A stretch of DNA of 64,000 bases from JAJYKN01 sp035516155. GTDB taxonomy: Bacteria; Nitrospirota; UBA9217. The notes under the pieces are model-generated. The model saw nothing but the letters and a program-made list of their open reading frames with translations, did no database searches and was not told where the DNA came from. The position numbers and the translations under genes are program-made. Where the stretch lies: assembly GCA_035516155.1 (NCBI GenBank), contig DATJAP010000038.1, forward strand, positions 1 to 64,000. The letters run 5' to 3'. Within the stretch, counting starts at the first letter, position 1. Every line of letters starts with the position of its first letter. Shown here piece by piece: positions 17,379-24,970 of this stretch.

Positions 17379-17867
17379 TCACAATCCGAGCTTGTATCCG
17401 ATCTTTCTCAGGAATCCTCTCCGCGCAGTCCTGTCCTCCTGTGTTTCTACGCCTTTCGGCGGGAAACCATCAATGACACCGAGGATTCCCTTCCCCTGCG
17501 CAGAAGTACAGACCACAACTTCAAGTGGGTTTGCCGTGGCGCAGAATATCCTGCAGACCTCGGGGCAGTTTTTAATCTGGTTCAGGACGTTGACCGGAAA
17601 AGCTTCCCGAAGGTAGATACAGAAGACATGACCGGCCCCGATAGACTGAAGTGTTGCGGCGCAGGCGCTGATCAAGCCCTCGTCGTTACCCTCGGTGCGT
17701 ATAAGACAGGGTCCCGAAGCTTCGGTAAAGGCAATTCCGAACCTGGCCTGCGGAACGGTAGTGGCAACGATTTCATAAAGGTCCTCGGCTGTTTTGATGA
17801 AGTGCGTCTGGCCGAGAATCACATTGCAGCCTTGGGGAATTTCCACACGGACGGAATTCATTTCCAT
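17379..17867 (-). CDS. adenosine-specific kinase-like protein (DUF355/COG1839)
   Basis: A 162-residue protein that matches the small archaeal/bacterial adenosine-specific kinase family: GCNVILGQTHFIKTAEDLYE, FGIAFTEASGPCLIRTEGND, GAGHVFCIYLREAFPVNVL and the glycine-rich GKGILGVIDGFPPKGVE. The family is named from one archaeal member, and its role in bacteria is not settled. It is single-gene here, 100 bases upstream of the transporter start. Confidence 0.8.
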   Translation of the reverse strand: MEMNSVRVEIPQGCNVILGQTHFIKTAEDLYEIVATTVPQARFGIAFTEASGPCLIRTEGNDEGLISACAATLQSIGAGHVFCIYLREAFPVNVLNQIKNCPEVCRIFCATANPLEVVVCTSAQGKGILGVIDGFPPKGVETQEDRTARRGFLRKIGYKLGL

Positions 17868-18572
17868 ATCAGCCTCCCGGTTGCGATTAGAGTATTATCA
17901 AACTTTACCGCAGCGTGCACGGAAATTTTCAGATCCCATGATGTTGAGAATACCATGTGACCTGCGGTGCTCTCTTTGCTTCCCTCCCTTGCCTCGCTTT
18001 CTCATTCGTACGGTAAAACCTCAGCATTCAGGCCCCGGGAGGATGTCAAAAGGATGTATGAAATATCCGTCGGTCCCCATCGCTGAGAATGGGAAGTTTT
18101 CAGAATGCGGAAGCATCAGAGGCTCTTGCGATTTCAGGTTTTTCCCGTTTGTTCTTTCAGCTCTTCATGATACTGGCTCAGCGTTTTCCTCTTTTTTTCG
18201 CCTTCTCGCTGCCCAAGCTGATATCAGCGATTGCCGCTTCCGCCAACGGAGATCCTTTTACACTTAGCTTGCGCGCAGGAAGATTGGTATTGAATCGCAA
18301 ATCAAGCAGGACTTTGACGCTTTCTACCTTTGCAGGATACGTAAGGAACATCAGGGGAGACGGGATTGACAGAAAAGATAAGATTGGTGATGCAAAGCCA
18401 ATATGCGTAATCATCTTTCAGGAAGCGCATGGCGCACTTTGCGTTGTTCGCTACACCTGCAGGCTATCCGCCGCTGTCAGCAGCATCGGTAACGAGATGG
18501 TGGTTTTCCTAAAACCTCTTTTCCAAAGCTCCGGACTTCGTCCGGGGATCCATAGCGAGGCAGGAAGTTGAA
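17868..18572. other. 705-base gap without a recognisable gene
   Basis: A 160-codon frame is open on the plus strand (18089-18571) and a 78-codon frame on the minus strand (18178-18414), but neither has a recognisable domain or a good ribosome-binding site. The minus-strand one carries a basic Lys/Arg tail. The region could hold a degraded gene or an RNA; I see no tRNA or IS ends. Confidence 0.4.
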
Positions 18573-19259
18573 TTACAGGGGGTTTCTGTTCAGAACCGTG
18601 GAATCGGTTCCCTTCTGAAGCAGGTCGAGCATGCGCGCGAGGGATTCACCATGAAGCTCATTGATCAGCGCGTGGTCCACCCCGCGTTTGCGCTTCTTGT
18701 TCAGCAGGGAGAGAAAAACCATACTTTTGTAGATCCGCTTGTTCGTCTTGAACGAAAAAATGTAGCTATCCAGAGAGTTTTCAAGCAGGAGATCGCTCCT
18801 CTTGCGCATGGTTTTGTTGAAGGTGATAATCTGGAGCCAGTAGGTCTTGTCGATCAGGCTGTCGGCCTTCATCTCCATCCAGGTATGTCCCATGTTCCCC
18901 AGATCATCGGTCAGAGTCTCGTGCGCGACCGTGTCGGCGGCAAGATGGCCAAGATAGCCGTAGGCAAAAGCGCGCTCCGGCCAGGTCCCGGCCTGGTCAA
19001 GGAGCTTGAGCCCCACGTCCCAGGAGTGCGAGCTCTTGTCTTCAGGAAGATATTTTTTACCGAGGATAATATCGGCCATGAGATTGCCATACAGGAAATC
19101 CTGCTTATGCTTCTGTAGAAGACCGAGGATCCCCGCGGGGATTAATGGCGTCAGGGATAGGAGCTCATTGCCAAGGTAGAGATGGGTCAAAGGACCCCAT
19201 GCGAAGGCAAATGAAGGGATGAGAATGAATCCGGCTGCAAGGAATATAATAAATGACAT
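18573..19259 (-). CDS. secreted zinc-dependent phospholipase C-like protein
   Basis: A 228-residue protein with a signal peptide (MSFIIFLAAGFILIPSFAFA) ending right before WGPLTH. Bacterial zinc phospholipases C begin the mature chain with a zinc-binding Trp at exactly this place. Further zinc-type motifs are THLYLGNELL, FLYGNLMADIIL, SHSWDVG and GYLGHLAADTVAHE, matching the phospholipase C/P1-nuclease-like domain PF00882. The chain continues with a basic helical region after about residue 150. The frame is open upstream to 19424, giving another hydrophobic N terminus, but the processing site supports Met at 19259; no strong ribosome-binding site is visible for either. Confidence 0.7.
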   Translation of the reverse strand: MSFIIFLAAGFILIPSFAFAWGPLTHLYLGNELLSLTPLIPAGILGLLQKHKQDFLYGNLMADIILGKKYLPEDKSSHSWDVGLKLLDQAGTWPERAFAYGYLGHLAADTVAHETLTDDLGNMGHTWMEMKADSLIDKTYWLQIITFNKTMRKRSDLLLENSLDSYIFSFKTNKRIYKSMVFLSLLNKKRKRGVDHALINELHGESLARMLDLLQKGTDSTVLNRNPL

Positions 19260-19681
19260 ATATATAAAAAAACTCTTTAATGCAATGAATGATAAAAAAA
19301 TATGATTAACAAATTTATGATACCCCTTCCTTTCAATCCCGTCAATATAAAAGTAAGAAAGGATACAAACCGTTAAACCAGCACAAGCTATTGAATAATA
19401 AGGGTTCCTTACGGCAGGGCGCATGGAAGAGGATTATCAAACCATGAAATGCCTGCTTATTTTTCACGAGATTCAGCCTTCCTCTGGGAACACTGGGGAT
19501 GTAAGTTTTGTATTTATTCAGCTCAGAGAGCGTGAATAAATTCGGCTTCTGAATGCTCACTGACATAGGTTTGTTCCAGCACAACGGCGTGCGGTCAGAT
19601 GTTTAATACGGCGCATGCAGGACTATTGTCTTACAGAGTGCATGCAAGAGGAATGCGTGAGGGCAATGACTGTACGAAAGA
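19260..19681. other. AT-rich gap without a convincing gene
   Basis: An 80-codon frame on the minus strand (19342-19584) has no known domain and overlaps the upstream open part of the phospholipase-like frame. No terminator or clear promoter seen. Confidence 0.35.
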
Positions 19682-19903
19682 TTATTTGCAGCCTGCGCAG
19701 GATGAGGATGAACAGCCGCCGCAACCCGATCCGCTCGATGGACTCAGCGATGCACTGATCGATCTCCCCATGCCAAAGCGAGACAGAAGCTTCTCTGTCC
19801 TGTCCGAACCGCACTTTTCGCAGCTTACCGCTGGATTGGCTCCGAAAACTAGCTTCTCAAATACAGCATTACAGGCTTTGCATCGATATTCATAAAGCGG
19901 CAT
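19682..19903 (-). CDS. FmdB-family zinc ribbon protein (second copy)
   Basis: A 73-residue protein starting MPLYEYRCKACNAVFEKLV, with CxxC pairs at Cys8/Cys11 and SCEKC. It ends in a Ser/Gly/Cys-rich tail (GCGGCSSSSCAGCK) typical of the CxxC_CXXC_SSSS family. The start at 19903 is chosen because all family members start MPxYEY; ten more codons are open upstream. It follows the ybgF-like gene by 41 bases. Confidence 0.85.
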   Translation of the reverse strand: MPLYEYRCKACNAVFEKLVFGANPAVSCEKCGSDRTEKLLSRFGMGRSISASLSPSSGSGCGGCSSSSCAGCK

Positions 19904-19944
19904 AACAAACCATTCTCCACCACCATCAAACACAAGGAAGACCG

Positions 19945-20808
19945 CTACTTCCCTATTTTGGCAAGGCGGTCTTTTGCGATCGCGGCCTCGTTCGTGCCCG
20001 GATGCTCCTTGATGACCTTATAGAGGTACTCTCTTGCTTTGGCGGGATTTCTCTCGTTCAGATAAGACAGCCCGATTTTAAGCTTTGCGCCCGCCACCTT
20101 TTCGCTTTTCGGGTAGTTTGTAACGACCTTGGAAAAAGCCGCAATGGCCTTATTGAAATCTTTTAGGGAATAATAGCATTCACCGACCCAATACTGCGCT
20201 TTGTCCGTTTGGCTGGTATCGGGAAATTGGGCAACGTAATTTTGAAAGCCGGCAAGGGCAAGCGTAAAATTGCCCTTGTCATAATCGCTTTTTGCCTGCC
20301 GATAAGCATCGGTGGGTTCGATGGTCTTCTGGGAAACCTGCTTGTTGCCGGCCGAGGCGGTCGCGGTCTGTGAGGTAGCGACAGACCCTGTACCGCCGCC
20401 TAGAAGTTTTACTTTTGCCTCAAGCTCCTCGACCCGCGCATTGAGTTCCGCGATCTTGACGCCGCGGTCATCGAGTTTTTGCCCGAGCTCGTCAATTCGG
20501 AAATTATTTTCCTCGAGCTTGCCCTGCACCAGTTGGATATCCGTGGTGAGCTGGTCCGTTTTGACGCCATAGTCCGCCATGGCCTTCTCGACATCGCTAC
20601 CCCCCCTGCTGCTCGTATCCAATGCATCGATGCGCTTCTGGTCCTGTTCCAGCGTCCGCTGCAATTCCTGGACGCGCGCCCTCGTCGTTTTCACGTTCTC
20701 GCGCAGGTCGTTCATATCGGAACTCATCTGGACAACTGCCGACTGCGGGGCGCAGGCTGCCAGGGGAAAAAGGAACAATGCGATGATAACGAGGGACTTG
20801 ATTGACAT
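19945..20808 (-). CDS. ybgF: YbgF/CpoB-like Tol-Pal system protein
   Basis: A 287-residue lipoprotein: signal peptide MSIKSLVIIALFLFPLAAC with lipid Cys19, a long coiled coil (about 30-125, with RVQELQRTLEQDQKRIDAL), a linker and three TPR repeats (about 165-285) with the YbgF pattern YxxAKSDYDKGNFTLALAGFQNYVAQFP. YbgF links Tol-Pal to peptidoglycan synthesis during constriction. It lies just downstream of pal (140 bases), as in proteobacteria; in E. coli it is not lipidated, here it appears to be. TolA, TolB, TolQ and TolR are not in the window. Confidence 0.9.
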   Translation of the reverse strand: MSIKSLVIIALFLFPLAACAPQSAVVQMSSDMNDLRENVKTTRARVQELQRTLEQDQKRIDALDTSSRGGSDVEKAMADYGVKTDQLTTDIQLVQGKLEENNFRIDELGQKLDDRGVKIAELNARVEELEAKVKLLGGGTGSVATSQTATASAGNKQVSQKTIEPTDAYRQAKSDYDKGNFTLALAGFQNYVAQFPDTSQTDKAQYWVGECYYSLKDFNKAIAAFSKVVTNYPKSEKVAGAKLKIGLSYLNERNPAKAREYLYKVIKEHPGTNEAAIAKDRLAKIGK

Positions 20809-20948
20809 ATGCTCGGGTACTCCGCCGTTCCTGAGCCGTGGAGAACCATCAGCGCTCAGGAAAAAGAGAAAGGAACCGGGCAGCCTAAACAATGCTCACC
20901 GGCCGACCGGCTCCCTCGTGATCCGATTCATAACCTTGCAGCCGGCTC

Positions 20949-21503
20949 TTACTTGATGACCACGAAGTCATCGCGCCGGTTCTTCTGCCAGCATTCTTCC
21001 GTGTGCTCGCCGCAGACCGGCTTTTCCTTGCCGTAGCTGATGAGCGAGATGCGTTTTGCGGATATGCCCATATCGGTCAGGTATTTTTTAGCGCTGGCTG
21101 CGCGCCGCTGTCCGAGGGCCTGGTTGTACTCCTTCGTCCCGCGCTCGTCGCAGTTCCCCTCAATTTTGATCTTTGCTGTGGGGTTGGCCTTTAACCAGTC
21201 GGCATTGGCCTTCATGACCGGTTCAGCATCGCTCCGGATAAAGGATTTGTCAAAATCGAAATAAATCGCCTGGGGGCCTGCCGGCGCCATGGGTGCGGCC
21301 TCTTTCACTTCCTCTTTTGCCGGCGCTTCGGCTGCTGGCGCAGGCTGTTCGGCTTTCATCTCTTCCTTTGCCGGCGGGGCTGGCGCTGCTTCTTTCTGGC
21401 TCTCCGGCGTACTGGTCACTTCAGCTTTCTTGGGGCAGCCCCAGAGGGTAAAAGCGCTTAGAATTAATACCATCATGACATACACGAGACTTCTGCTCTT
21501 CAT
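20949..21503 (-). CDS. pal: peptidoglycan-associated lipoprotein Pal
   Basis: A 184-residue outer-membrane lipoprotein. Signal peptide and lipobox LWGC with Cys23, an Ala/Pro/Glu-rich linker (about 28-75), then the OmpA-like peptidoglycan-binding domain with IYFDFDKSFIRSD, IEGNCDERGTKEYNQALGQRRA and RISLISYGKEKP. It binds peptidoglycan and partners TolB. It has its own promoter at 21579-21607 and a GAGGAGG ribosome-binding site, and is followed by the ybgF-like gene. Confidence 0.95.
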   Translation of the reverse strand: MKSRSLVYVMMVLILSAFTLWGCPKKAEVTSTPESQKEAAPAPPAKEEMKAEQPAPAAEAPAKEEVKEAAPMAPAGPQAIYFDFDKSFIRSDAEPVMKANADWLKANPTAKIKIEGNCDERGTKEYNQALGQRRAASAKKYLTDMGISAKRISLISYGKEKPVCGEHTEECWQKNRRDDFVVIK

Positions 21504-21578
21504 GGAATCCTCCTCTATTGTATATGAAATATAGTTCCGGACAAATCAATGTATGAAAGGCCTGAAATGCTGTTAGTG

Positions 21579-21607
21579 AAGATAACATACCTCCTACTCC
21601 TTGTCAA
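21579..21607 (-). promoter_or_regulatory. pal promoter
   Basis: On the minus strand a perfect TTGACA (21602-21607), a 17-base spacer and TATCTT (21579-21584), about 75 bases upstream of the pal ATG. Confidence 0.75.
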
Positions 21608-21698
21608 CGGGAAAGGGCCAGCCTGATGAGCAAGGGAGCGCAGACGATCCGTTTTCCTCATAGCTCACAGGGCGACGACGGACCTCTGATGGATTTCC

Positions 21699-22682
21699 CT
21701 ATGTTACTGCCCGTCCCCTCTTCGTCCGGTATTCGCTCACCATTTCTTCGACACCCTGCGCGAGAAGGTATTCCGGTTTCCAATGGAGAAGCTGCTGCGC
21801 CCTGTCATTCATGAACAGCAGGTCCGTCGTGACATAGCTCACAAAGGCGTCCAGGCTCATGGTCGCGCCGAGGAGGCCGGCGAAGAGGTCAAAAAAACGC
21901 GCCGGCACACTGAACAAAAGGGGCGGAAGCGGCAGGATCCTGATCTCTTTCCCGAGAGCGTTCCCGATCGCATGCAGGAAATCCGACCAGGTGTTCTGCA
22001 TTCCGTCGGTGATATTAAAAATCCGGCCGGCAGCCGCATCTTCTATGCCTGCCCGGTATACGGCGCGTGCAAGGTCCTTTACGTGGACAAGCGGGGCAAT
22101 GCTTCTGCCCTGCCCGACAAAGGGAATGCCGAGTGTTCCCAGCCGGTCGACCGCCGCAATCAGGCCACCGAGATACCGGGAGCCGGAACCGTAGACCACA
22201 CCGGGGCGGATCACGGCATACTCTGTCCCGGCGGCCTTTTCCGAGAGAAATTTCTCGCATTGCTCCTTATACCGCGTGTAGGGGTCCCTGAGCGGGAGCC
22301 GGGACGGCGTCTCCTCCGTGGCGGGTTTTACCTCGGGGATCCCCGCAACGGAAATGGAGCTGATAAAAACAATGCGCTTTATGCCTGAGGCATCCAGATG
22401 ACCGACCACCTTCTCCATCAGTTTTACATTGTTTTTTACGGCGCGGGGAGAGGTGTTTTTGATTTCGCCGATGTGATAGAAAACATCCATTCCCTCCATG
22501 GCGCGGAGGACCGATTCGGCATCCTCAAGATCGCCGCCAAAGGCCGACACGTCTTTTCCCGAAAATCGCGCAGGAAGTCCGGCTTTCCGGCTGAAAAGAC
22601 GGACGCTGTGGCCGTCTGCGACAAGTAGATCGACCACGTTGCTTCCGATGAATCCCGTCCCGCCAGTTACGAGTGCTTTCAT
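21699..22682 (-). CDS. NAD(P)-dependent epimerase/dehydratase (extended SDR)
   Basis: A 327-residue Rossmann protein with the nucleotide-binding GGTGFIG at residues 7-13, the serine segment VFISSISVAG and the catalytic YTRYK near 150, as in UDP-sugar epimerases and in 3-beta-hydroxysteroid-like or dihydroflavonol-reductase-like enzymes. The C-terminal half has a hydrophobic stretch before FVSYVTTDLLF. Substrate unknown. It lies 60 bases downstream of the radical SAM/SPASM gene on the same strand and may be in its transcript; whether it helps the peptide pathway is unknown. Confidence 0.8.
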   Translation of the reverse strand: MKALVTGGTGFIGSNVVDLLVADGHSVRLFSRKAGLPARFSGKDVSAFGGDLEDAESVLRAMEGMDVFYHIGEIKNTSPRAVKNNVKLMEKVVGHLDASGIKRIVFISSISVAGIPEVKPATEETPSRLPLRDPYTRYKEQCEKFLSEKAAGTEYAVIRPGVVYGSGSRYLGGLIAAVDRLGTLGIPFVGQGRSIAPLVHVKDLARAVYRAGIEDAAAGRIFNITDGMQNTWSDFLHAIGNALGKEIRILPLPPLLFSVPARFFDLFAGLLGATMSLDAFVSYVTTDLLFMNDRAQQLLHWKPEYLLAQGVEEMVSEYRTKRGRAVT

Positions 22683-22742
22683 GAAAAAACCTCAATGCAC
22701 GGTGCACAGCGTACGCGGCACTTGAATCAGCCTCTCTCCGCT

Positions 22743-23807
22743 CTATCCAGACGCTGCTTTGTTTCCCGCTGAAAGAAAACATTGTGGATCATCAGAAAGG
22801 AAATCATCACTGCCCTGGGAGCGTGAGTAGGCATAGGCGATAGCCCTGCATCCGCGGCAATGCGCCCAGCGGTGACAGGTTCCGCATTTGCCCTTGTATT
22901 TGCTCCGGTCCCTGAGCGCCTCCAGGATGGGCGACGTGGCCCAGATCTCACGAAGCGAATCTCTTCGAACATTTCCAAGGGACAACGGCAGCCTTCTGCA
23001 GGGCGTTACATTGCCGTTGGGAAGAATGGTCAGGCCTGCTACGCCCGCGGAGCAGCCGCTCATCGCCGTGTTTCCGGCATCGCCGTTCGACGGCTTCTTC
23101 ATCTGCGCGGCGATGGGGTCGCCGGTCACGATCTCCAGCGCTCTGATTTCAAGCGGCAACACCGACTCGTATAACTCCTTTACCTCGTCCGACCGCAGCA
23201 TGCGGGAGAGAAGGGCCCGTCCCTTGCCAGCAGGAACAAGGCGCGAAAAACCGATCCGTCGCGCGCCAACATGGGAAGCGAAGGCGATGACCTGTTTCAG
23301 GGAAGATGCGTTCAGACTGGACAGCGTAGCGTTTATCGTGACCGGAAGCCCGGCATCGACAAGATACTCGATCCCCGATGCAGATGCGGCGAAGCTCCCC
23401 TTGCCTCGGATGGAATCGTGGATTTCTTCGGGTCCTTCCATGCTGACCTGGACGCCACTGATCTTCAGCTCGACAAGCGTTTTCGCGATGTCATTGGTGA
23501 CAAGCGTCCCATTTGTGAGCAGGGAGCAGTCGAAGCTCTGTCTCCTGGCCTCATCGAGTATGGTGAAGAGGTCCCTCCTCAAAAGAGGCTCTCCGCCGGT
23601 GATGTTGATGCTCCGGGAAAAGGCGATGCCGTAGTCTTCTGACCACGCAGTGATCATGTCGGCTGCTTCAGTTATGGTCCTTCTAATATCGGCCAGCGGC
23701 ATTTCATCGCTCCCCCGTTCACCCTGATAGCAATGGCGGCAGGAGAGGTTGCAGTTCTCGGTCACATGCCACTGGATAAAAAAGTCCAAGGGTTTGATTG
23801 TTGACAT
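22743..23807 (-). CDS. radical SAM/SPASM peptide maturase, candidate partner of the selenopeptide
   Basis: A 354-residue radical SAM enzyme. The SAM-cluster motif CNLSCRHC has Cys19, Cys23 and Cys26; GGEPLLRRDL (about 71-80) is the GGE motif. The SPASM region (252-343) has seven cysteines, Cys252, 270, 308, 311, 317, 320 and 343, for two auxiliary iron-sulfur clusters. SPASM enzymes of this layout mostly install thioether, C-C or similar bonds in small peptides. The N terminus (LDFFIQWHVTENCNLSC) resembles, as I remember it, maturases of the predicted selenobiotic (SbtM) group. The ATG is at 23807. The tiny gene just upstream is the obvious candidate substrate. No PqqD-like recognition domain is seen within this protein or beside it. 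Confidence 0.88.
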   Translation of the reverse strand: MSTIKPLDFFIQWHVTENCNLSCRHCYQGERGSDEMPLADIRRTITEAADMITAWSEDYGIAFSRSINITGGEPLLRRDLFTILDEARRQSFDCSLLTNGTLVTNDIAKTLVELKISGVQVSMEGPEEIHDSIRGKGSFAASASGIEYLVDAGLPVTINATLSSLNASSLKQVIAFASHVGARRIGFSRLVPAGKGRALLSRMLRSDEVKELYESVLPLEIRALEIVTGDPIAAQMKKPSNGDAGNTAMSGCSAGVAGLTILPNGNVTPCRRLPLSLGNVRRDSLREIWATSPILEALRDRSKYKGKCGTCHRWAHCRGCRAIAYAYSRSQGSDDFLSDDPQCFLSAGNKAASG

Positions 23808-23950
23808 GGCGGCCCGCTATGTTTGAGAAGACGATGTCAAGAGAGATGTTCAATCTATCGAATCGGAGAAACGGAAACGGGCGGACAGGGCCGGGCAGGA
23901 ACGCCCTGCAGCAACGTACTGAACCCGCCTGATCCGCCGGTTTCCCTGTT

Positions 23951-23966
23951 GTTGCTGACCAGCAAC
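23951..23966 (-). promoter_or_regulatory. SECIS-like hairpin behind the peptide gene
   Basis: On the minus strand GTTGCT, loop GGTC, AGCAAC: a perfect 6-bp stem with a GGUC tetraloop in RNA. The E. coli fdhF SECIS has the same loop and a very similar stem. The GG of the loop lies 16 bases after the second in-frame UGA (23977-23979) and 25 bases after the first (23986-23988), within the spacing known for bacterial SECIS elements. No T-run follows, so it is not a terminator; an attenuator between precursor and enzyme is the alternative. Confidence 0.6.
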
Positions 23967-23967
23967 G

Positions 23968-24090
23968 TTAGCTCTTTCAGCCCTTTCACTTGCGGCATAC
24001 CGTACCGGGGTTCTGTTTTGCCAGCTGTTTCATGAGGTTCCAGTAGGCAGCCTCTTTTGCCAATGATGCTTGGCTCATGATCTTTTTCAC
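23968..24090 (-). CDS. candidate selenocysteine-containing RiPP precursor peptide
   Basis: GTG at 24090 follows AGGAGGTG by about ten bases and opens a frame that reads MKKIMSQASLAKEAAYWNLM, then KQLAKQNPGTVCRK, then UGA (23986-23988), KG, UGA (23977-23979), KS and UAA at 23968-23970. Read conventionally it is a 34-residue peptide; with both UGAs as selenocysteine it is 40 residues ending C-R-K-U-K-G-U-K-S. The N-terminal part is a likely amphipathic helical leader; after NPG the tail holds the only Cys and both possible Sec. The upstream gap has an extended -10 promoter. The gene lies 178 bases upstream of the radical SAM/SPASM gene. Plain termination at the first UGA is the alternative; the small gene itself is well supported, the selenocysteine reading is inference. 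Confidence 0.62.
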
Positions 24091-24130
24091 CCTCTCTTCA
24101 CCTCCTTTCCGACCCATATCGTTATGACAA

Positions 24131-24139
24131 AGCATAGCA
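24131..24139 (-). promoter_or_regulatory. possible extended -10 promoter of the peptide gene
   Basis: On the minus strand TGC-TATGCT, an extended -10 element, about 35 bases upstream of the peptide GTG start. A -35 match at 17 bases spacing is weak (CGCACA). It falls in the 121-base gap after pgl and would let the peptide be expressed apart from the pentose-phosphate operon. Confidence 0.4.
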
Positions 24140-24211
24140 CAAAAAAGACGGCATGTGCGGTAATTCAAATCACATTCGGTGAATACCCATGCAGAAATTG
24201 GCGCATGAGCG

Positions 24212-24970
24212 TCACCGGGGAAAAGTCCGTTCCGCCAGAAGGCTTGCTGCTCCGCGATCAATCATCCATGTTAACCAACCATGAACAGGGCGCACTAAAC
24301 CGGCGGGAAAATGCTTCGGGTTCCCGTCTTCAAGGATCTCGTGGAGAACCGCTCCCTTTTCACGCCCCGACGCCAGAAAAAGAACCTGCGAGGCATTATT
24401 CAGCACGGGCAGCGTCAACGTCACCCGGTCCGGCTTCGGGACCTCGGCATATACCGGCAGTGCAATTCTCGTCCGTTCATGCACGGCCGTAGTCCCCGGA
24501 AAAAGCGATGCCGTGTGCCCGTCAACTCCTACCCCCAGGATAATGAGATCGAAGACCGGGAAGGACTGCGTTTCGAAAAACTGTCGAAGAGAATCTTCGT
24601 ACTCCCGCGCAGCCTGCTCCGGTTTTTTTTCTCCGTTGATCCAGTGGATGTTTTCCTCCGGGATGGGGACTTTGGACAGCAATGCCTCATGTACGAGTTT
24701 ATAGTTGCTGTCGGGGTGTCCCCGGGGAACGCAGCGCTCATCAGCCCAGAAAATATACATTGAGGCCCAGGTGATTCGTTCCTGATAGGGGCTTGTTGCG
24801 AGAAGGGAGAGGAAGCGCCGCGGTGTGGTACCTCCTGAGAATGCAACGGCAAATCTGCCTTTCGACGCCAATGCATCCCTGGACAGCGATACGAATAAAT
24901 CCGCCGCGGCTTGGCTCATCGCCTCGAGGTCCGCAAAGACGCGAAGCCGCGCAGCTGCGCCGGCTTTCAT
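24212..24970 (-). CDS. pgl: 6-phosphogluconolactonase
   Basis: Hydrolyses 6-phosphogluconolactone, the second step of the oxidative pentose-phosphate pathway. The 252-residue NagB/RpiA-like protein has FAVAFSGGTTPRRFL, the family signature IFWADERCVPRGHPDSNYK and ILGVGVDGHTASLFPG. The ATG at 24970 overlaps the zwf stop by 4 bases (ATGA), so the long upstream open frame to 25180 is not used. Last gene of the rpiB-gnd-tal-zwf-pgl run. Confidence 0.95.
   Translation of the reverse strand: MKAGAAARLRVFADLEAMSQAAADLFVSLSRDALASKGRFAVAFSGGTTPRRFLSLLATSPYQERITWASMYIFWADERCVPRGHPDSNYKLVHEALLSKVPIPEENIHWINGEKKPEQAAREYEDSLRQFFETQSFPVFDLIILGVGVDGHTASLFPGTTAVHERTRIALPVYAEVPKPDRVTLTLPVLNNASQVLFLASGREKGAVLHEILEDGNPKHFPAGLVRPVHGWLTWMIDRGAASLLAERTFPR

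Noticed and set aside
19342..19584. 80-codon ORF (minus) near the phospholipase-like gene
   Set aside because: AT-rich low-quality frame with no domain; overlaps the alternative N terminus of the neighbouring gene.
23986..24261. 91-codon reading of the peptide gene
   Set aside because: The upstream 57 codons overlap the pgl 3' end and the promoter region; the strong ribosome-binding site at 24099-24106 points to the GTG at 24090.
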